Shown here piece by piece: positions 35,039-44,267 of a stretch of 64,000 nt of DNA. The position numbers and the translations under genes were made by a program. The stretch is from JADGHX01 sp037200125 (GTDB lineage: Bacteria; Pseudomonadota; Gammaproteobacteria; Steroidobacterales; Steroidobacteraceae): positions 434,001-498,000 of the forward strand of contig JBBCGS010000003.1 of NCBI GenBank assembly GCA_037200125.1. The letters are read 5' to 3'. A model generated the notes under the pieces. That model was not told the DNA's origin and searched no databases. It worked only from the letters and a program-made list of their open reading frames with translations. Every line of letters begins with the position of its first letter. Positions within the stretch are counted from its first letter, which is position 1.

Positions 35039-35060
35039 TGACGGATTGACAGAATCGTCA
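35039..35060. promoter_or_regulatory. Imperfect TetR-type half-site pair
   Basis: TGACG and its mirror CGTCA are separated by 12 bases just upstream of the stronger operator copy 2. The arms share the TGAC/GTCA core of the 26-base elements. It could be a secondary site; spacing differs from the main element. Confidence 0.35.
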
Positions 35061-35063
35061 AGC

Positions 35064-35089
35064 AGTGACAGATTCCTAAAACCGTCACT
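35064..35089. promoter_or_regulatory. TetR-type operator, copy 2
   Basis: AGTGAC and its exact mirror GTCACT bracket 14 bases, 26 bases in all, ending 16 bases before the adaptor start codon. It matches the element at 34326-34351 in length and in most conserved positions. A regulator bound here would block transcription or translation start of the adaptor-permease operon. Confidence 0.62.
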
Positions 35090-35105
35090 TACCTGGGTTA
35101 CCTTC

Positions 35106-36188
35106 ATGCGTGGTGCGTTTTCTTTGTCGCGGTTGGGGGCCGCGACACTCCTCGTACTGTTGGCCAGCTGCAGCGGGACCAACGAGCACGATCCGCGTAC
35201 CGAAGCGCCCTTGGTGCAGATCGCAACCGTGCGGCCAGCCGGTGAAGCCGCTCGCAGCTTCACCGGCGTGGTTGCGGCACGTGTACAGAGCAATCTGGGC
35301 TTTCGAGTTGGCGGCAAGGTGGTCGCACGACTAGTGAACGCCGGGGACCGGGTACGTCGTAGCCAGCCCTTGATGCGCATCGATCCGACGGATCTCAGGC
35401 TGGCAGTGGCCGTACAGGAGCAGGCTGTCTCGGCGGCCCGAGTTCGAGCAGCTCTCGCCGCCGCCGAAGAGAAGCGGCTGCGCGGGCTTGACCAGGAAGG
35501 CGCGATCTCCGCCCAAACCTACGACGAGGCGAAGGCCGCTTCCGACAGTGCGTGGGCGCAGCTGGCCGCAGCAGAGGCCTCTGCGAGTACGGCCAGTAAT
35601 GCGCGCGACTACGCCGTGCTGAGCGCCGATGCGGATGGCGTCGTGGTAGATACGCTTGCCGAACCTGGACAGGTGGTTTCGGCCGGGGAGCCGGTCGTGC
35701 GGCTTGCACAGGACGGACCGCGCGAGGCTTCCGTCAGCTTGCCGGAGACGGTCCGTCCGGCAATTGGCTCTACAGCGATCGCGACGATCGAAGGCGCGCC
35801 CGCAGGTTCGCCTGCGAGGCTGCGCCAGCTCTCCGCTTCTGCCGACACCCGCACGCGCACCTTTGATGCACGCTACGTTCTGAGCGGCGAGGCCGCGCAG
35901 GCGCCGCTGGGTCGCACTGTCAATGTCGCGCTTGAAGCAACGCGGAACGACAGCGTTGTCGTGCCGCTCGGCGCGTTGCATGACGCAGGCTCGGGACCCG
36001 GGGTCTGGGTGGTGCGGCCAGAAGACAGCCGGGTCCAGTGGCGCACTGTACGCATCGCGCAGCTCGATGCCGAGACTGCCGTAGTGATCGCCGGCCTGCG
36101 CGTGAACGAGCAGGTGGTCGGGCTCGGTGCGAACCTGCTTCATGCTGACGAGATCGTGCGCGCCTATGCGGCCGACGCGGCCCGATGA
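35106..36188 (+). CDS. RND efflux periplasmic adaptor lipoprotein (HlyD/MFP family)
   Basis: 360 residues from MRGAFSLSRLGAATLLVLLA with a lipobox LASC. The biotinyl-lipoyl-like halves are seen in SFTGVVAARVQSNLGFRVGG (KVVARLVNAGDRVRRSQPL) and YAVLSADADGVVVDTLAEPG (QVVSAGEPVVRL), separated by a helical hairpin from about 85 to 155. The beta-barrel and proximal domains follow (RTFDARYVLSG; VVPLGALHDAG). It links the permease to the outer-membrane factor. Its stop overlaps the permease start by ATGA. Confidence 0.93.
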   Translation: MRGAFSLSRLGAATLLVLLASCSGTNEHDPRTEAPLVQIATVRPAGEAARSFTGVVAARVQSNLGFRVGGKVVARLVNAGDRVRRSQPLMRIDPTDLRLAVAVQEQAVSAARVRAALAAAEEKRLRGLDQEGAISAQTYDEAKAASDSAWAQLAAAEASASTASNARDYAVLSADADGVVVDTLAEPGQVVSAGEPVVRLAQDGPREASVSLPETVRPAIGSTAIATIEGAPAGSPARLRQLSASADTRTRTFDARYVLSGEAAQAPLGRTVNVALEATRNDSVVVPLGALHDAGSGPGVWVVRPEDSRVQWRTVRIAQLDAETAVVIAGLRVNEQVVGLGANLLHADEIVRAYAADAAR

Positions 36189-39100
36189 GCGGCTTCAACC
36201 TTTCCGAACTGGCGGTGCGCCAGCGGGCCGTCACGCTGTTCGTGTTGATCATGGTGGTCGTCGCCGGCGCGCTCGCCTTTGTGAATCTCGGCCGCGCCGA
36301 GGATCCGACGTTCACGGTAAAAGTGCTGACCGTAACGGCCGCGTGGCCCGGCGCAACCGCGCAGGAAATGCAGGATCTGGTCGCCGAGCCGCTCGAGAAG
36401 CGGCTGCAGGAGCTGGAATATTACGATCGGGTAGAGACCTTCACCCGCCCCGGCCTCGCCTTTCTCACCCTGACGCTGAAGGATTCGACGCCTGCGAAGG
36501 ACGTGCCCGATCAGTTCTATCAGGCGCGCAAGAAGCTCGCGGACGAAGCCTCGCGCCTGCCTCGAGGCGCGCTCGGGCCCTTCATCAATGACGAGTATTC
36601 GGACACCGATTTCGCCCTTTATGCGATCAAGGCCAGGGGCATGCCGCCGCGCGAGCTCGCACGCCACGCCGAGATACTGCGCCAGCGCATGCTGCATGTG
36701 CCGGGCGTCAAGAAGATCGACCTCATCGGCGAGCGACCGGAGCGCATCTTCGTCGATTTCTCCTTTCCGAGGCTGGCGACGCTCGGCGTGCCGATCGGCG
36801 ACGTGCTGGCTTCTCTCGCACGGCAGAACATTGTGGCGCCGGCAGGGTCGGTCGAGACGGCGGGACCCCGCGTGTTCGTTCGGCTCGACGGCGCCTATTC
36901 GGATCTCGACCAGATCCGCGCCACGCCGATCGTGGCCGGCGGCCGTACGCTTCGCCTCTCCGACATCGCGACGATCTCGCGCGGCTATGAAGACCCGGCC
37001 ACTTTCCTGATCCGCAACGGCGGCGAGCCGGCGATCCTGCTCGGCATCGTGATGCGGGACGGCTGGAACGGCCTCACGCTCGGCAAGGCGCTCGAGGACG
37101 AAGAGCGGGCGATCACGCGCGACTTACCCCTGGGGCTGCAGCTCAGCAAGGTCTCCGACCAGGCGGTAAACATCGAGGACGCCGTCGGCGAGTTCATGCT
37201 GAAGTTCTTCGTGGCGCTCACCGTGGTGATGGTGGTCAGCCTGATCGGCCTCGGCTGGCGTGTGGGCATCGTCGTCGCCGCCGCCGTGCCGATCACGCTG
37301 GCCGCGGTGTCCGTCGTGATGGAAGCGACTGGCCGCGTCTTCGACCGGATCACGCTCGGCGCACTGATCCTCGCGCTCGGCCTGCTCGTGGACGATGCCA
37401 TCATCGCTATCGAAATGATGGTGGTGAAGATGGAGGAAGGCTGGGAGCGCAGCAAGGCTGCGGCATTTGCCTGGAGCTCCACTGCCGCACCGATGCTTGC
37501 GGGCACGCTGGTAACGATCATCGGGCTCATGCCGGTCGGGTTCGCCAAGTCGAGCGCGGGCGAATACGCCGGCAATATCTTCTGGGTGGTCGGCTTCGCA
37601 CTGATCGTATCGTGGATCGTCGCAGTGACGTTCACGCCCTACCTCGGGGTGCAGTTGCTGCCCGAGATCCAGCCCGTACCCGGCGGACACCAGGCGATCT
37701 ATGCAACGCCGCGATACGAGCGCTTCCGTGAGCTCATCCGTCGCGCGATCCGGAGCAAGTGGATCGCGGCGGGCGCGGTGCTGGCGGCGTTCGTGCTCTC
37801 AGCGCTGGGCATGGGACTGGTGAAGCAGCAATTCTTCCCGATTTCCGAACGGCCCGAGCTGATCACCGAGATCTACATGCCAGAAGGCAGCAGCATCGAG
37901 GCGACCGAGGCCGCCACGCGAAAGGTCGAGCAATGGCTGCATGCCCAGCGCGAAGCGAAAGTGGTGACGAGCTATGTAGGACAGGGCGCGCCGCGCTTCT
38001 TCCTTTCGCTCAGCCCCGAGCTCCCGGACCCGGCCTTCGCGAAGATCATCACGCTCACGCCCGACGCCAGAGCGCGCGATGCGCTCAAGGCGCGGCTGCG
38101 CGCGCGCATTGCCGGGGGCCTGGCACCCGAAGCGCGCCTGCGGGTGACACAGCTCCTGTTCGGCCCGCCGGTGCCCTATCCCGTGTCGTTCCGCGTTGTC
38201 GGCCCCGACATCGATCGCCTGCGTGCGATCGCCGGTCAGGTCACTGCGGTGATGCGTGCCAACCCACACACGCGCCAAGTCAACACCGATTGGGGCGATC
38301 GCGTGCCGACCGCCCATTTCGTCCTCGATCAGGTGCGGCTGCGGGCGATCGGACTCGACCCGCAGTCGGCCGCGCAGCAACTCCAGCTCCTGCTGAGCGG
38401 CGTGCCGGTGACGCAGGTCCGCGAGGACATACGCACAGTGGAAATCGAAGCGCGCGCCGCAGGCGCGCAGCGAGTTGATCCCGCGCGGCTCGCCGACCTG
38501 TCACTGGCGACGGCGGATGGGCGGACCGTGCCGCTCGAGCAGATCGGCCGCATCGAATACCGTCCCGAGGCGCCGATCCTGAAGCGCCGCGACCGCGTGC
38601 CGACAATCACTGTTCGCGGCGACATCGACGAAAGCCTCCAGCCCGCCGAAGTGAGCGCGCAAGTGGAAAAAGCGCTGGCGCCGATCCGGGCCGCGCTGCC
38701 TCAGGGTTACCGCATCGACACCGGTGCCGCCGTGGAGGAATCGGCCAAGGCGAACGCGGCGCTGGCGGCGGTGTTCCCGATGATGATCGTGCTGATGCTT
38801 GCGGTGATCATGCTGCAGGTCCGCTCTTTCGCGGCACTGGCGATGGTGGTCCTGACGGCGCCGCTGGGACTCGTGGGCGCGGTGCCGGCGCTGCTGCTGT
38901 TCCATCAGCCGTTCGGGTTCAATGCGATCCTGGGGATGATCGGCCTCGGCGGCATCCTGATGCGCAACACGCTGATATTGATTGGCCAGATCCACGACAA
39001 CCAGAAGGCCGGGCTGTCGACGCACGATGCGATCGTCGAAGCCACGGTGCAACGGGCGCGGCCGGTGCTGCTGACCGCACTCGCGGCCGTGCTCGCCTTC

Positions 39101-39235
39101 ATTCCGCTGACCACATCGAGCTTCTGGGGGCCGATGGCCTTCGTGCTGATCGGCGGCACGGCGATCGGCACGGTGCTGACTTTGCTTTTCCTGCCGGCGC
39201 TCTATGCGATTTGGTTTCGCGTCGCAGGGAACTAA
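36185..39235 (+). CDS. RND efflux permease (AcrB/HAE-1-like)
   Basis: 1016 residues, typical RND length. The first helix is AVTLFVLIMVVVAGALAFVN; the proton-relay pair lies in LGLLVDDAIIAIEMMVVKME; the second half repeats the layout (PMMIVLMLAVIMLQ; LGMIGLGGILMRNTLILIGQ). It is a proton-driven inner-membrane pump that moves drugs or toxic compounds through the adaptor and NodT-type channel. The substrate range cannot be told from sequence. It is the last gene of the adaptor-permease operon. Confidence 0.94.
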   Translation: MSGFNLSELAVRQRAVTLFVLIMVVVAGALAFVNLGRAEDPTFTVKVLTVTAAWPGATAQEMQDLVAEPLEKRLQELEYYDRVETFTRPGLAFLTLTLKDSTPAKDVPDQFYQARKKLADEASRLPRGALGPFINDEYSDTDFALYAIKARGMPPRELARHAEILRQRMLHVPGVKKIDLIGERPERIFVDFSFPRLATLGVPIGDVLASLARQNIVAPAGSVETAGPRVFVRLDGAYSDLDQIRATPIVAGGRTLRLSDIATISRGYEDPATFLIRNGGEPAILLGIVMRDGWNGLTLGKALEDEERAITRDLPLGLQLSKVSDQAVNIEDAVGEFMLKFFVALTVVMVVSLIGLGWRVGIVVAAAVPITLAAVSVVMEATGRVFDRITLGALILALGLLVDDAIIAIEMMVVKMEEGWERSKAAAFAWSSTAAPMLAGTLVTIIGLMPVGFAKSSAGEYAGNIFWVVGFALIVSWIVAVTFTPYLGVQLLPEIQPVPGGHQAIYATPRYERFRELIRRAIRSKWIAAGAVLAAFVLSALGMGLVKQQFFPISERPELITEIYMPEGSSIEATEAATRKVEQWLHAQREAKVVTSYVGQGAPRFFLSLSPELPDPAFAKIITLTPDARARDALKARLRARIAGGLAPEARLRVTQLLFGPPVPYPVSFRVVGPDIDRLRAIAGQVTAVMRANPHTRQVNTDWGDRVPTAHFVLDQVRLRAIGLDPQSAAQQLQLLLSGVPVTQVREDIRTVEIEARAAGAQRVDPARLADLSLATADGRTVPLEQIGRIEYRPEAPILKRRDRVPTITVRGDIDESLQPAEVSAQVEKALAPIRAALPQGYRIDTGAAVEESAKANAALAAVFPMMIVLMLAVIMLQVRSFAALAMVVLTAPLGLVGAVPALLLFHQPFGFNAILGMIGLGGILMRNTLILIGQIHDNQKAGLSTHDAIVEATVQRARPVLLTALAAVLAFIPLTTSSFWGPMAFVLIGGTAIGTVLTLLFLPALYAIWFRVAGN

Positions 39236-39286
39236 CGATCTCGTTCCGACGACGGCGCCGCATGCAGCGAGCCAGGCTGTTCGGAC

Positions 39287-39427
39287 ATGAAGGAGCCGGC
39301 GACCCAGGCTGTCGCCGCTGCGGAAGCATCGCTCGCACCCATCAAGGAAGACGCGGAAAAATACACACCGGATGCCTTGCGGTCCGATGAACGTGCCGTA
39401 ACCGACGCGGACCTTCCGTTTCAGTGA
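39287..39427 (+). pseudogene. Truncated copy of the lipoprotein gene at 47623
   Basis: A 46-codon frame reads MKEPATQAVAAAEASLAPIK, then EDAEKYTPDALRSDE, nearly the same as residues 22-55 of the 198-residue lipoprotein (LKEPATQAISAAEASLAPVK...YAPEALQSVE). The residues just before it (GCSD) fit the mature lipoprotein start, but no signal peptide or start remains, and the similarity breaks off before the frame ends. It is a fragment left between the permease and the convergent CHASE2 kinase. Confidence 0.65.
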
Positions 39428-41751
39428 AGCGCGCTCGCGGATGTATCCAGCGGCACGACGAGCCGGAACGTTGTGCCGACTTCGCGTTCGTGCTCGGCCC
39501 AGGCCTTGCCGCCGTGCTTCTCCGCGACGACGCGCACGAACGCCAGCCCCAGGCCCGCGCCGCCGGGATCCGGGCCATGATGCACGCTGCGGAAAAAGCG
39601 TTGAAACAGTGCAGTCCGATGCTCGGGCCGCACGCCGGGGCCCTCGTCGACGACGCAGACCGAGGCGCTCCCGCCCACAGGCTCGCAGACCAGATCGACG
39701 CGGCTGCCGGCGGGCGAGAACTTCACGGCATTGCTCAGCAGATTCACGATCGCACGCGCCAGCTGCCGCCGGTCGCCGCTGACCATGCACACCTCGTCCG
39801 CGATGCGCGGCGCGATGGCGATGTTGCGCGCCTGCGCAGCGGCCCAGACCTCGTCGTACGCATCCTGTACCGCGTCCCGCAGATCGAAGGGATCGAACGT
39901 CGCCGGATCGATCGACTCGGCACGCGCGAGCGCCACAAAATTGTCCACGAGCGTCAGCATGCGCTGCGCGAGAAGGTCCAGCCGCTGCGACAGCTCGTGA
40001 GGCGCGAGAGCGCGGGACGCGTCACGCTGCAACTGCGCAAGGCCGAGGAGCGAAGCGGCGGGACTCTTCATGTCGTGAGACAGAAAGCGCAACACGTCGT
40101 CGCGCTCGCGCTGGGCGGCGCGCAGCGCCGTGATGTCAGCGAGGTCGATGATGGTGCCCACGCGGGCGCCGAGCTCATCATGAAAAGGCACCACCCGCAC
40201 GAGCAGACTCCGATCCGGATCGCTCAGTCCTATTTCCACGGTGCACGGTGCCTGCTGCTCGAGCGCGCGGAACTGCAGCCGTTGATCCGCCAGCCGCCGT
40301 GAGAACAGCGCGTCGACCGCGGTCCCTTCGAGCCGGTCGTTTTCGGATGAACCGAATAACGCCTGCGCCTGCGGATTGACGAGCACGGCGCGCCCCTGCG
40401 TATCGGCAAGAATCGTGGCATCGGGTAGCGCGCTGACGGTATCGGCAAAGAGGCGCCGCGCGTGCCGCAGTCGGCGCGTGGCCTGCTGTAGCAGCTCGAT
40501 GCGATGTTGGACGAAGTCGCCGGTGCTCGCGGGTGCTATCGCGGCGGATGCATCGGCGAGGAGCGGAAAGCTTTCTTGCGCGAGCTGGCGAATCTCGCCT
40601 TCGAGAAACGCCTGCGTGGCCTCCAATCGTCGCCAGCTCCAGAACGGATACGCGAACAGCAACACGGCAAGCGACGCGGTCGGTGGCCACCACCAACCGC
40701 CAATTCGTAGCAGCAGTACGCTCAGGCCGAGCGTCGCGAGCCACAGGAATCCCGCGAGCACCAGCGATTGACGGGGCGCGAGGCGCGGCAATCCGAGCGC
40801 GACGAGCACGATCGGAACGAGGCCGAGCAGCAGGCTCAAGGGTTTCGACACGCGGCGAATGGCCGTTCCGCTTCGCAGCGCCTGCATCACGTTCGCGGCG
40901 ACTTCGACGCCGGGCATCGGCCGGCTCAGCCCGGAACGAGGCGTCGCGAACGCATCCCCGAAGCCCTGCGCCGTCACGCCCACGAGCACGATCTTCCCGC
41001 GCAGCGCCGACGGACTGGGCACCCCGCGCAGCACGTCGACGTACGAGACCTCGGTGAAATGCCCCGGCGGACCGAGGAACGGAATCAGGAAACGATAATC
41101 CCGGACCCAGGCGGCGGAGACGCCGGCCGATGCGGGCCGTCGCTCGCCCCGGAGCCGAAGCGGACCGGCGCCGGGTGTGTGCTCGAGCAATGCCGCCGTC
41201 AGATACGAGCGCGTCGGCGCACCGGGCCCTTCGCGCAGATACACGCTGCGCACGATGCCGTCCGGGTCCACTTCGAGATCCGCGTGGCCAAGGCCGGCGG
41301 CCGCACGCGCGAGAACCGGAATGGGTTGCCGCTCGCGCGGCGCCCGCCCATCCCCGGGCAATTCGGCCAGCAACGGCAGCACGGTGGGTGGGCCGCGCGT
41401 CATGGCTGCCGCCAACGCGACGTCGCTCTCCGGCGAGCTCGGGTCCGGCTCGGTGAACAGAATATCGAGCGCGACCGAGCGGACACCGGCGTCGCGCAAT
41501 CGGTCCAGCAGCGCGGCGTGCACGGCGCGCGGCCACGGCCAACGTCCGAGCTGCGCGATGCTCGCGTCATCGATCGCGATGATGACGACGTCGTCAGGCG
41601 CGGGCCCAGTGGGCAGCGCCGTATCGAGAATGGCGAGATCCGTGCGCCAGAAAACATCGAAGAGGTAGAGGAGCAGCGTCGCGAACAGCAGTGCGGCCGC
41701 GAACCATACTCGCTGGCGCAGGAGCGGGTCGCGCGCCGCCGCCGCTGTCAT
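39421..41751 (-). CDS. CHASE2-domain sensor histidine kinase
   Basis: 776 residues from MTAAAARDPLLRQRV; the ATG overlaps the upstream stop (41748-41751). One N-terminal helix, then a periplasmic CHASE2 domain (VVIIAIDDASIAQLGRWPWP, GVRSVALDILFTEPD, LRGKIVLVGVTAQG, MPGVEVAANVMQAL), three further helices (LSLLLGLVPIVLVALGL and after), a PAS domain (LPDATILADTQGRAVLVNPQ), HisKA FLSHDMKSPAASLLGL and HATPase (NLLSNAVKF, GAGLGLAFVRV). It is part of a three-gene signalling operon with the FecR/LysM protein and the OmpR-type regulator. Confidence 0.93.
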   Translation of the reverse strand: MTAAAARDPLLRQRVWFAAALLFATLLLYLFDVFWRTDLAILDTALPTGPAPDDVVIIAIDDASIAQLGRWPWPRAVHAALLDRLRDAGVRSVALDILFTEPDPSSPESDVALAAAMTRGPPTVLPLLAELPGDGRAPRERQPIPVLARAAAGLGHADLEVDPDGIVRSVYLREGPGAPTRSYLTAALLEHTPGAGPLRLRGERRPASAGVSAAWVRDYRFLIPFLGPPGHFTEVSYVDVLRGVPSPSALRGKIVLVGVTAQGFGDAFATPRSGLSRPMPGVEVAANVMQALRSGTAIRRVSKPLSLLLGLVPIVLVALGLPRLAPRQSLVLAGFLWLATLGLSVLLLRIGGWWWPPTASLAVLLFAYPFWSWRRLEATQAFLEGEIRQLAQESFPLLADASAAIAPASTGDFVQHRIELLQQATRRLRHARRLFADTVSALPDATILADTQGRAVLVNPQAQALFGSSENDRLEGTAVDALFSRRLADQRLQFRALEQQAPCTVEIGLSDPDRSLLVRVVPFHDELGARVGTIIDLADITALRAAQRERDDVLRFLSHDMKSPAASLLGLAQLQRDASRALAPHELSQRLDLLAQRMLTLVDNFVALARAESIDPATFDPFDLRDAVQDAYDEVWAAAQARNIAIAPRIADEVCMVSGDRRQLARAIVNLLSNAVKFSPAGSRVDLVCEPVGGSASVCVVDEGPGVRPEHRTALFQRFFRSVHHGPDPGGAGLGLAFVRVVAEKHGGKAWAEHEREVGTTFRLVVPLDTSASALH

Positions 41752-43397
41752 CCGATCAGGGTCGCGACGGCCAGTAGAGGCAGCAGGATTTTCAGCCAAC
41801 GGGGCACCGGCACTTCCAACGCTCGGATCTCGCCATAGGGTGCGATAGTGCCATCGTCCGCAACGGTTTGAACGCGCGCGTAGTACTTACCGGGGCGGGG
41901 CCGCGGGATCGACAGATCCGGCCTGTCGATCGTCCGGTCGAGCAGCAGCGCGCCGAACCGCGGATCGCGCGCGACCTGAATGTGATACCGGACGCCCTCT
42001 TCACCCTCCCAGCGCAGTTGCACGTCGCGTGCTACGAACTCCGGTGGATGCGGGGTCGGGGCGCGCGGATGCTGTGTGTAGCCCTGCGCCGGACTCCACT
42101 CACCGCTCTCGCCACGCTCGTCGGTGCCTGACACACGCCAGAAGTATCTCCCCGGCGGCATGCGGTCGATGCCGACGTCCATCGCTTCACCCGCATCACG
42201 GTCGACGAGCAGATCCGTGAACCCCGCGTCCCGCGCGATCTGCAGGCGATAGCGAACACCTGGCTCGATACCGGTCCAGGCGAAAGCCGCTCCGTCGCCG
42301 AACAGGTTCGCGCCCGGGTCCGGCGCGGCGAGGGCCGGCGTCGCGGGCAGGCGGCGCTGGACCAGCGTCTTCACGGCATCCTGCCCCTCGAGCCCGAAGC
42401 GATCGACCGAGCGCACTCGCAACCAGTAGTTCCCGTCGGCCGGTGCCGGCACGTCAACCTCGGGCGCAGCAGACTCGGCATCGATGAAGAATGAATGAAA
42501 GTCGGCATCCGGTGCGAGTTGCACGCGATAGCCGGCTGCGCCAGCGACTGCGGGCCACTGGAGGCGCAACTGACTCAGGCCGTTCGTGGCGGGAATGGCC
42601 TGCAAGGCCGGCGGAGGCAATAGCGGAGTGGGTGCGAGCGGAGCGCCGTTGCGCTCGACGCGCGTGCCGAAATTCGCCGGCAGGGAAACCGTCGTCGTTC
42701 CCGTTACCGCAACGAGGCCTTCGAGTGTTTCCGTGAGCGCATTTCCGCCGTCCGGTTCGAAGCCACTGCGGAATTGAGTGCCGCGCACGGCTGAAACGGC
42801 CACGGGTGTCTGGATTTCGAAACGCCCCATGTCGCCCTGAGGCTTCACGCCGGTCTGCAAGCGGCCCGATTGAAGCTTGAGCCGCGTGTCGTGGGTGGCC
42901 GGCAAACCGCTCACGCGTCGCATCTCCTCGAGCCTGAGAACCGACGACTTCTGCAGCGTGATCTCCGAGCCGTCGGCAAGCTGCAACGTCACAGAGCCGT
43001 CCGGTCCCGTCTCGATCTGGCTGCCCACGCGGAGCGTCTGCCCGGGCGCGAGCGGGCGCGTTGCATCCCGCACGCCGCCGCTCACCGCGCTGACCGTGGC
43101 GACTTCTGGAGCCATCCGCAGCCACGCATAGGGAATACGAATTTCCGTTCCCAGTGGAATGCGCCGGGGATCGGCGATGCGGTTGCGAGCCTGCACCTCG
43201 TTCCAGCGGCGCGGCTCGTTGAGCAATCGGCGAGCGACGCCGATGAGCGTGTCGCGAGCCCGGGCCCGGTACACGAACTCGCCGTCGGCGACGGCAGATT
43301 GCGCGGCTGCAATGGCAGGCACCACCAGCGCTGCCAGCACCGCCAACCAGCAGCACAGTAAGCGCGCGGAGTGCCGGGGCGCGTCGACACGCCTCAT
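41748..43397 (-). CDS. Exported FecR-domain protein with LysM motif and FnIII-like repeats
   Basis: 549 residues from MRRVDAPRHSARLL, with ATGA overlap to the upstream regulator. The signal peptide ends near IAAAQS. A LysM-like segment follows (YRARARDTLIGVARRLLNEP ... IPLGTEIRIPYAW), then a FecR domain (GQTLRVGSQIETGPDGSVTL, GRFEIQTPVAVSAVRGTQFR) and about three fibronectin-like beta modules (RLQWPAVAGAAGYRVQLAPD, YRLQIARDAGFTDLLVDRDA). A C-terminal helix (WLKILLPLLAVATLIG) may anchor it in the inner membrane. Unlike FecR anti-sigma factors it has no sigma-binding part. I infer a wall-sensing partner of the CHASE2 kinase. Confidence 0.87.
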   Translation of the reverse strand: MRRVDAPRHSARLLCCWLAVLAALVVPAIAAAQSAVADGEFVYRARARDTLIGVARRLLNEPRRWNEVQARNRIADPRRIPLGTEIRIPYAWLRMAPEVATVSAVSGGVRDATRPLAPGQTLRVGSQIETGPDGSVTLQLADGSEITLQKSSVLRLEEMRRVSGLPATHDTRLKLQSGRLQTGVKPQGDMGRFEIQTPVAVSAVRGTQFRSGFEPDGGNALTETLEGLVAVTGTTTVSLPANFGTRVERNGAPLAPTPLLPPPALQAIPATNGLSQLRLQWPAVAGAAGYRVQLAPDADFHSFFIDAESAAPEVDVPAPADGNYWLRVRSVDRFGLEGQDAVKTLVQRRLPATPALAAPDPGANLFGDGAAFAWTGIEPGVRYRLQIARDAGFTDLLVDRDAGEAMDVGIDRMPPGRYFWRVSGTDERGESGEWSPAQGYTQHPRAPTPHPPEFVARDVQLRWEGEEGVRYHIQVARDPRFGALLLDRTIDRPDLSIPRPRPGKYYARVQTVADDGTIAPYGEIRALEVPVPRWLKILLPLLAVATLIG

Positions 43398-44092
43398 GCC
43401 GCTGGCATCCCTGTGCGCTCGAGGCGATACCCGTAACCATAGATCGCCGTGAGACGCAGGCCGATCGCGGCGGACAGCCCCAGCACCTTGCGCACGCGGC
43501 TCACGTGCATGTCGACCGTTCGCGTGTTCGTGACGGCGCTCTGCCCCCACACCGCCTGCATGATGTGGCCACGCGAGAGCACCTTGCCCACATTTCGAAA
43601 CAGGAGCGCCGCGACCTCGAACTCACGGCGCGCCAGCTCGATCACCACACCATCGCGCTCGATCCGGTGCAGCTTGAAATCGACGCGGAATGGCGGCAGC
43701 TCCAGCGCCTCATCGTCGAGCGCCTCCTCACGCGCACGGCGGCCCACGGCGTCCACACGGGCGAGCAGCTCGCGCTCGCGCGGGGGCTTGATCAGAAAAT
43801 CGTCCGCGCCGGCTTCGAGCGCGCGCACGACATCCTCTTCAGAGTCTCGATGCGTGAGGAAGACGATCGGAATTCGGTGGGACGGCTTCCGGCGAATCGC
43901 CTGCAGCACTTCGTAGCCCGACACATCTGGTATTTCCCAGTCGAGCACGATGACGTCGTACGTTTCGGTATTCAGCTGCCGCAGCAGCATCCGCCCGCGA
44001 GTAAACACGTTGACCTGATGACCCACGTGATGCAGCAGCGAGGCGGTGCGCTCCGCCTGCTCCACATCGTCTTCGAGTAGCGCGATTCTCAA
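43394..44092 (-). CDS. OmpR-family response regulator
   Basis: 232 residues. Receiver domain at 1-118 (ALLEDDVEQAER; phospho-acceptor Asp in VIVLDWEIPDVSGYE; FLIKPPRE). Winged-helix DNA-binding domain at about 130-228 (LARREFEVAALLFRNVGKVL; TRTVDMHVSRVRKVLGL; IYGYGYRLE). It is first in the operon with the FecR/LysM protein and CHASE2 kinase and is the likely phosphate acceptor of that kinase. Confidence 0.94.
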   Translation of the reverse strand: MRIALLEDDVEQAERTASLLHHVGHQVNVFTRGRMLLRQLNTETYDVIVLDWEIPDVSGYEVLQAIRRKPSHRIPIVFLTHRDSEEDVVRALEAGADDFLIKPPRERELLARVDAVGRRAREEALDDEALELPPFRVDFKLHRIERDGVVIELARREFEVAALLFRNVGKVLSRGHIMQAVWGQSAVTNTRTVDMHVSRVRKVLGLSAAIGLRLTAIYGYGYRLERTGMPAA

Positions 44093-44267
44093 ATTCGAAA
44101 CCTCGACTCATTCCCGGTGCACGCCGCAGCGTGACAGTGAGAGTCTGCCTCACGGTGCACTGTACAGCGCGGCCGGCACGGGGCGGATACACAAGTTTAC
44201 ATTCGTCGCGAACGATCTTCCCGATACTGCGGCCGCATCAGCCAGCCGCGAGCCGCGAGCCCCTTTC

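Noticed and set aside
40178..41542. Second long minus-strand frame inside the CHASE2 kinase gene
   Set aside because: Out-of-frame shadow with Arg/Ala-rich composition; the CHASE2, PAS and kinase motifs lie in the other frame.
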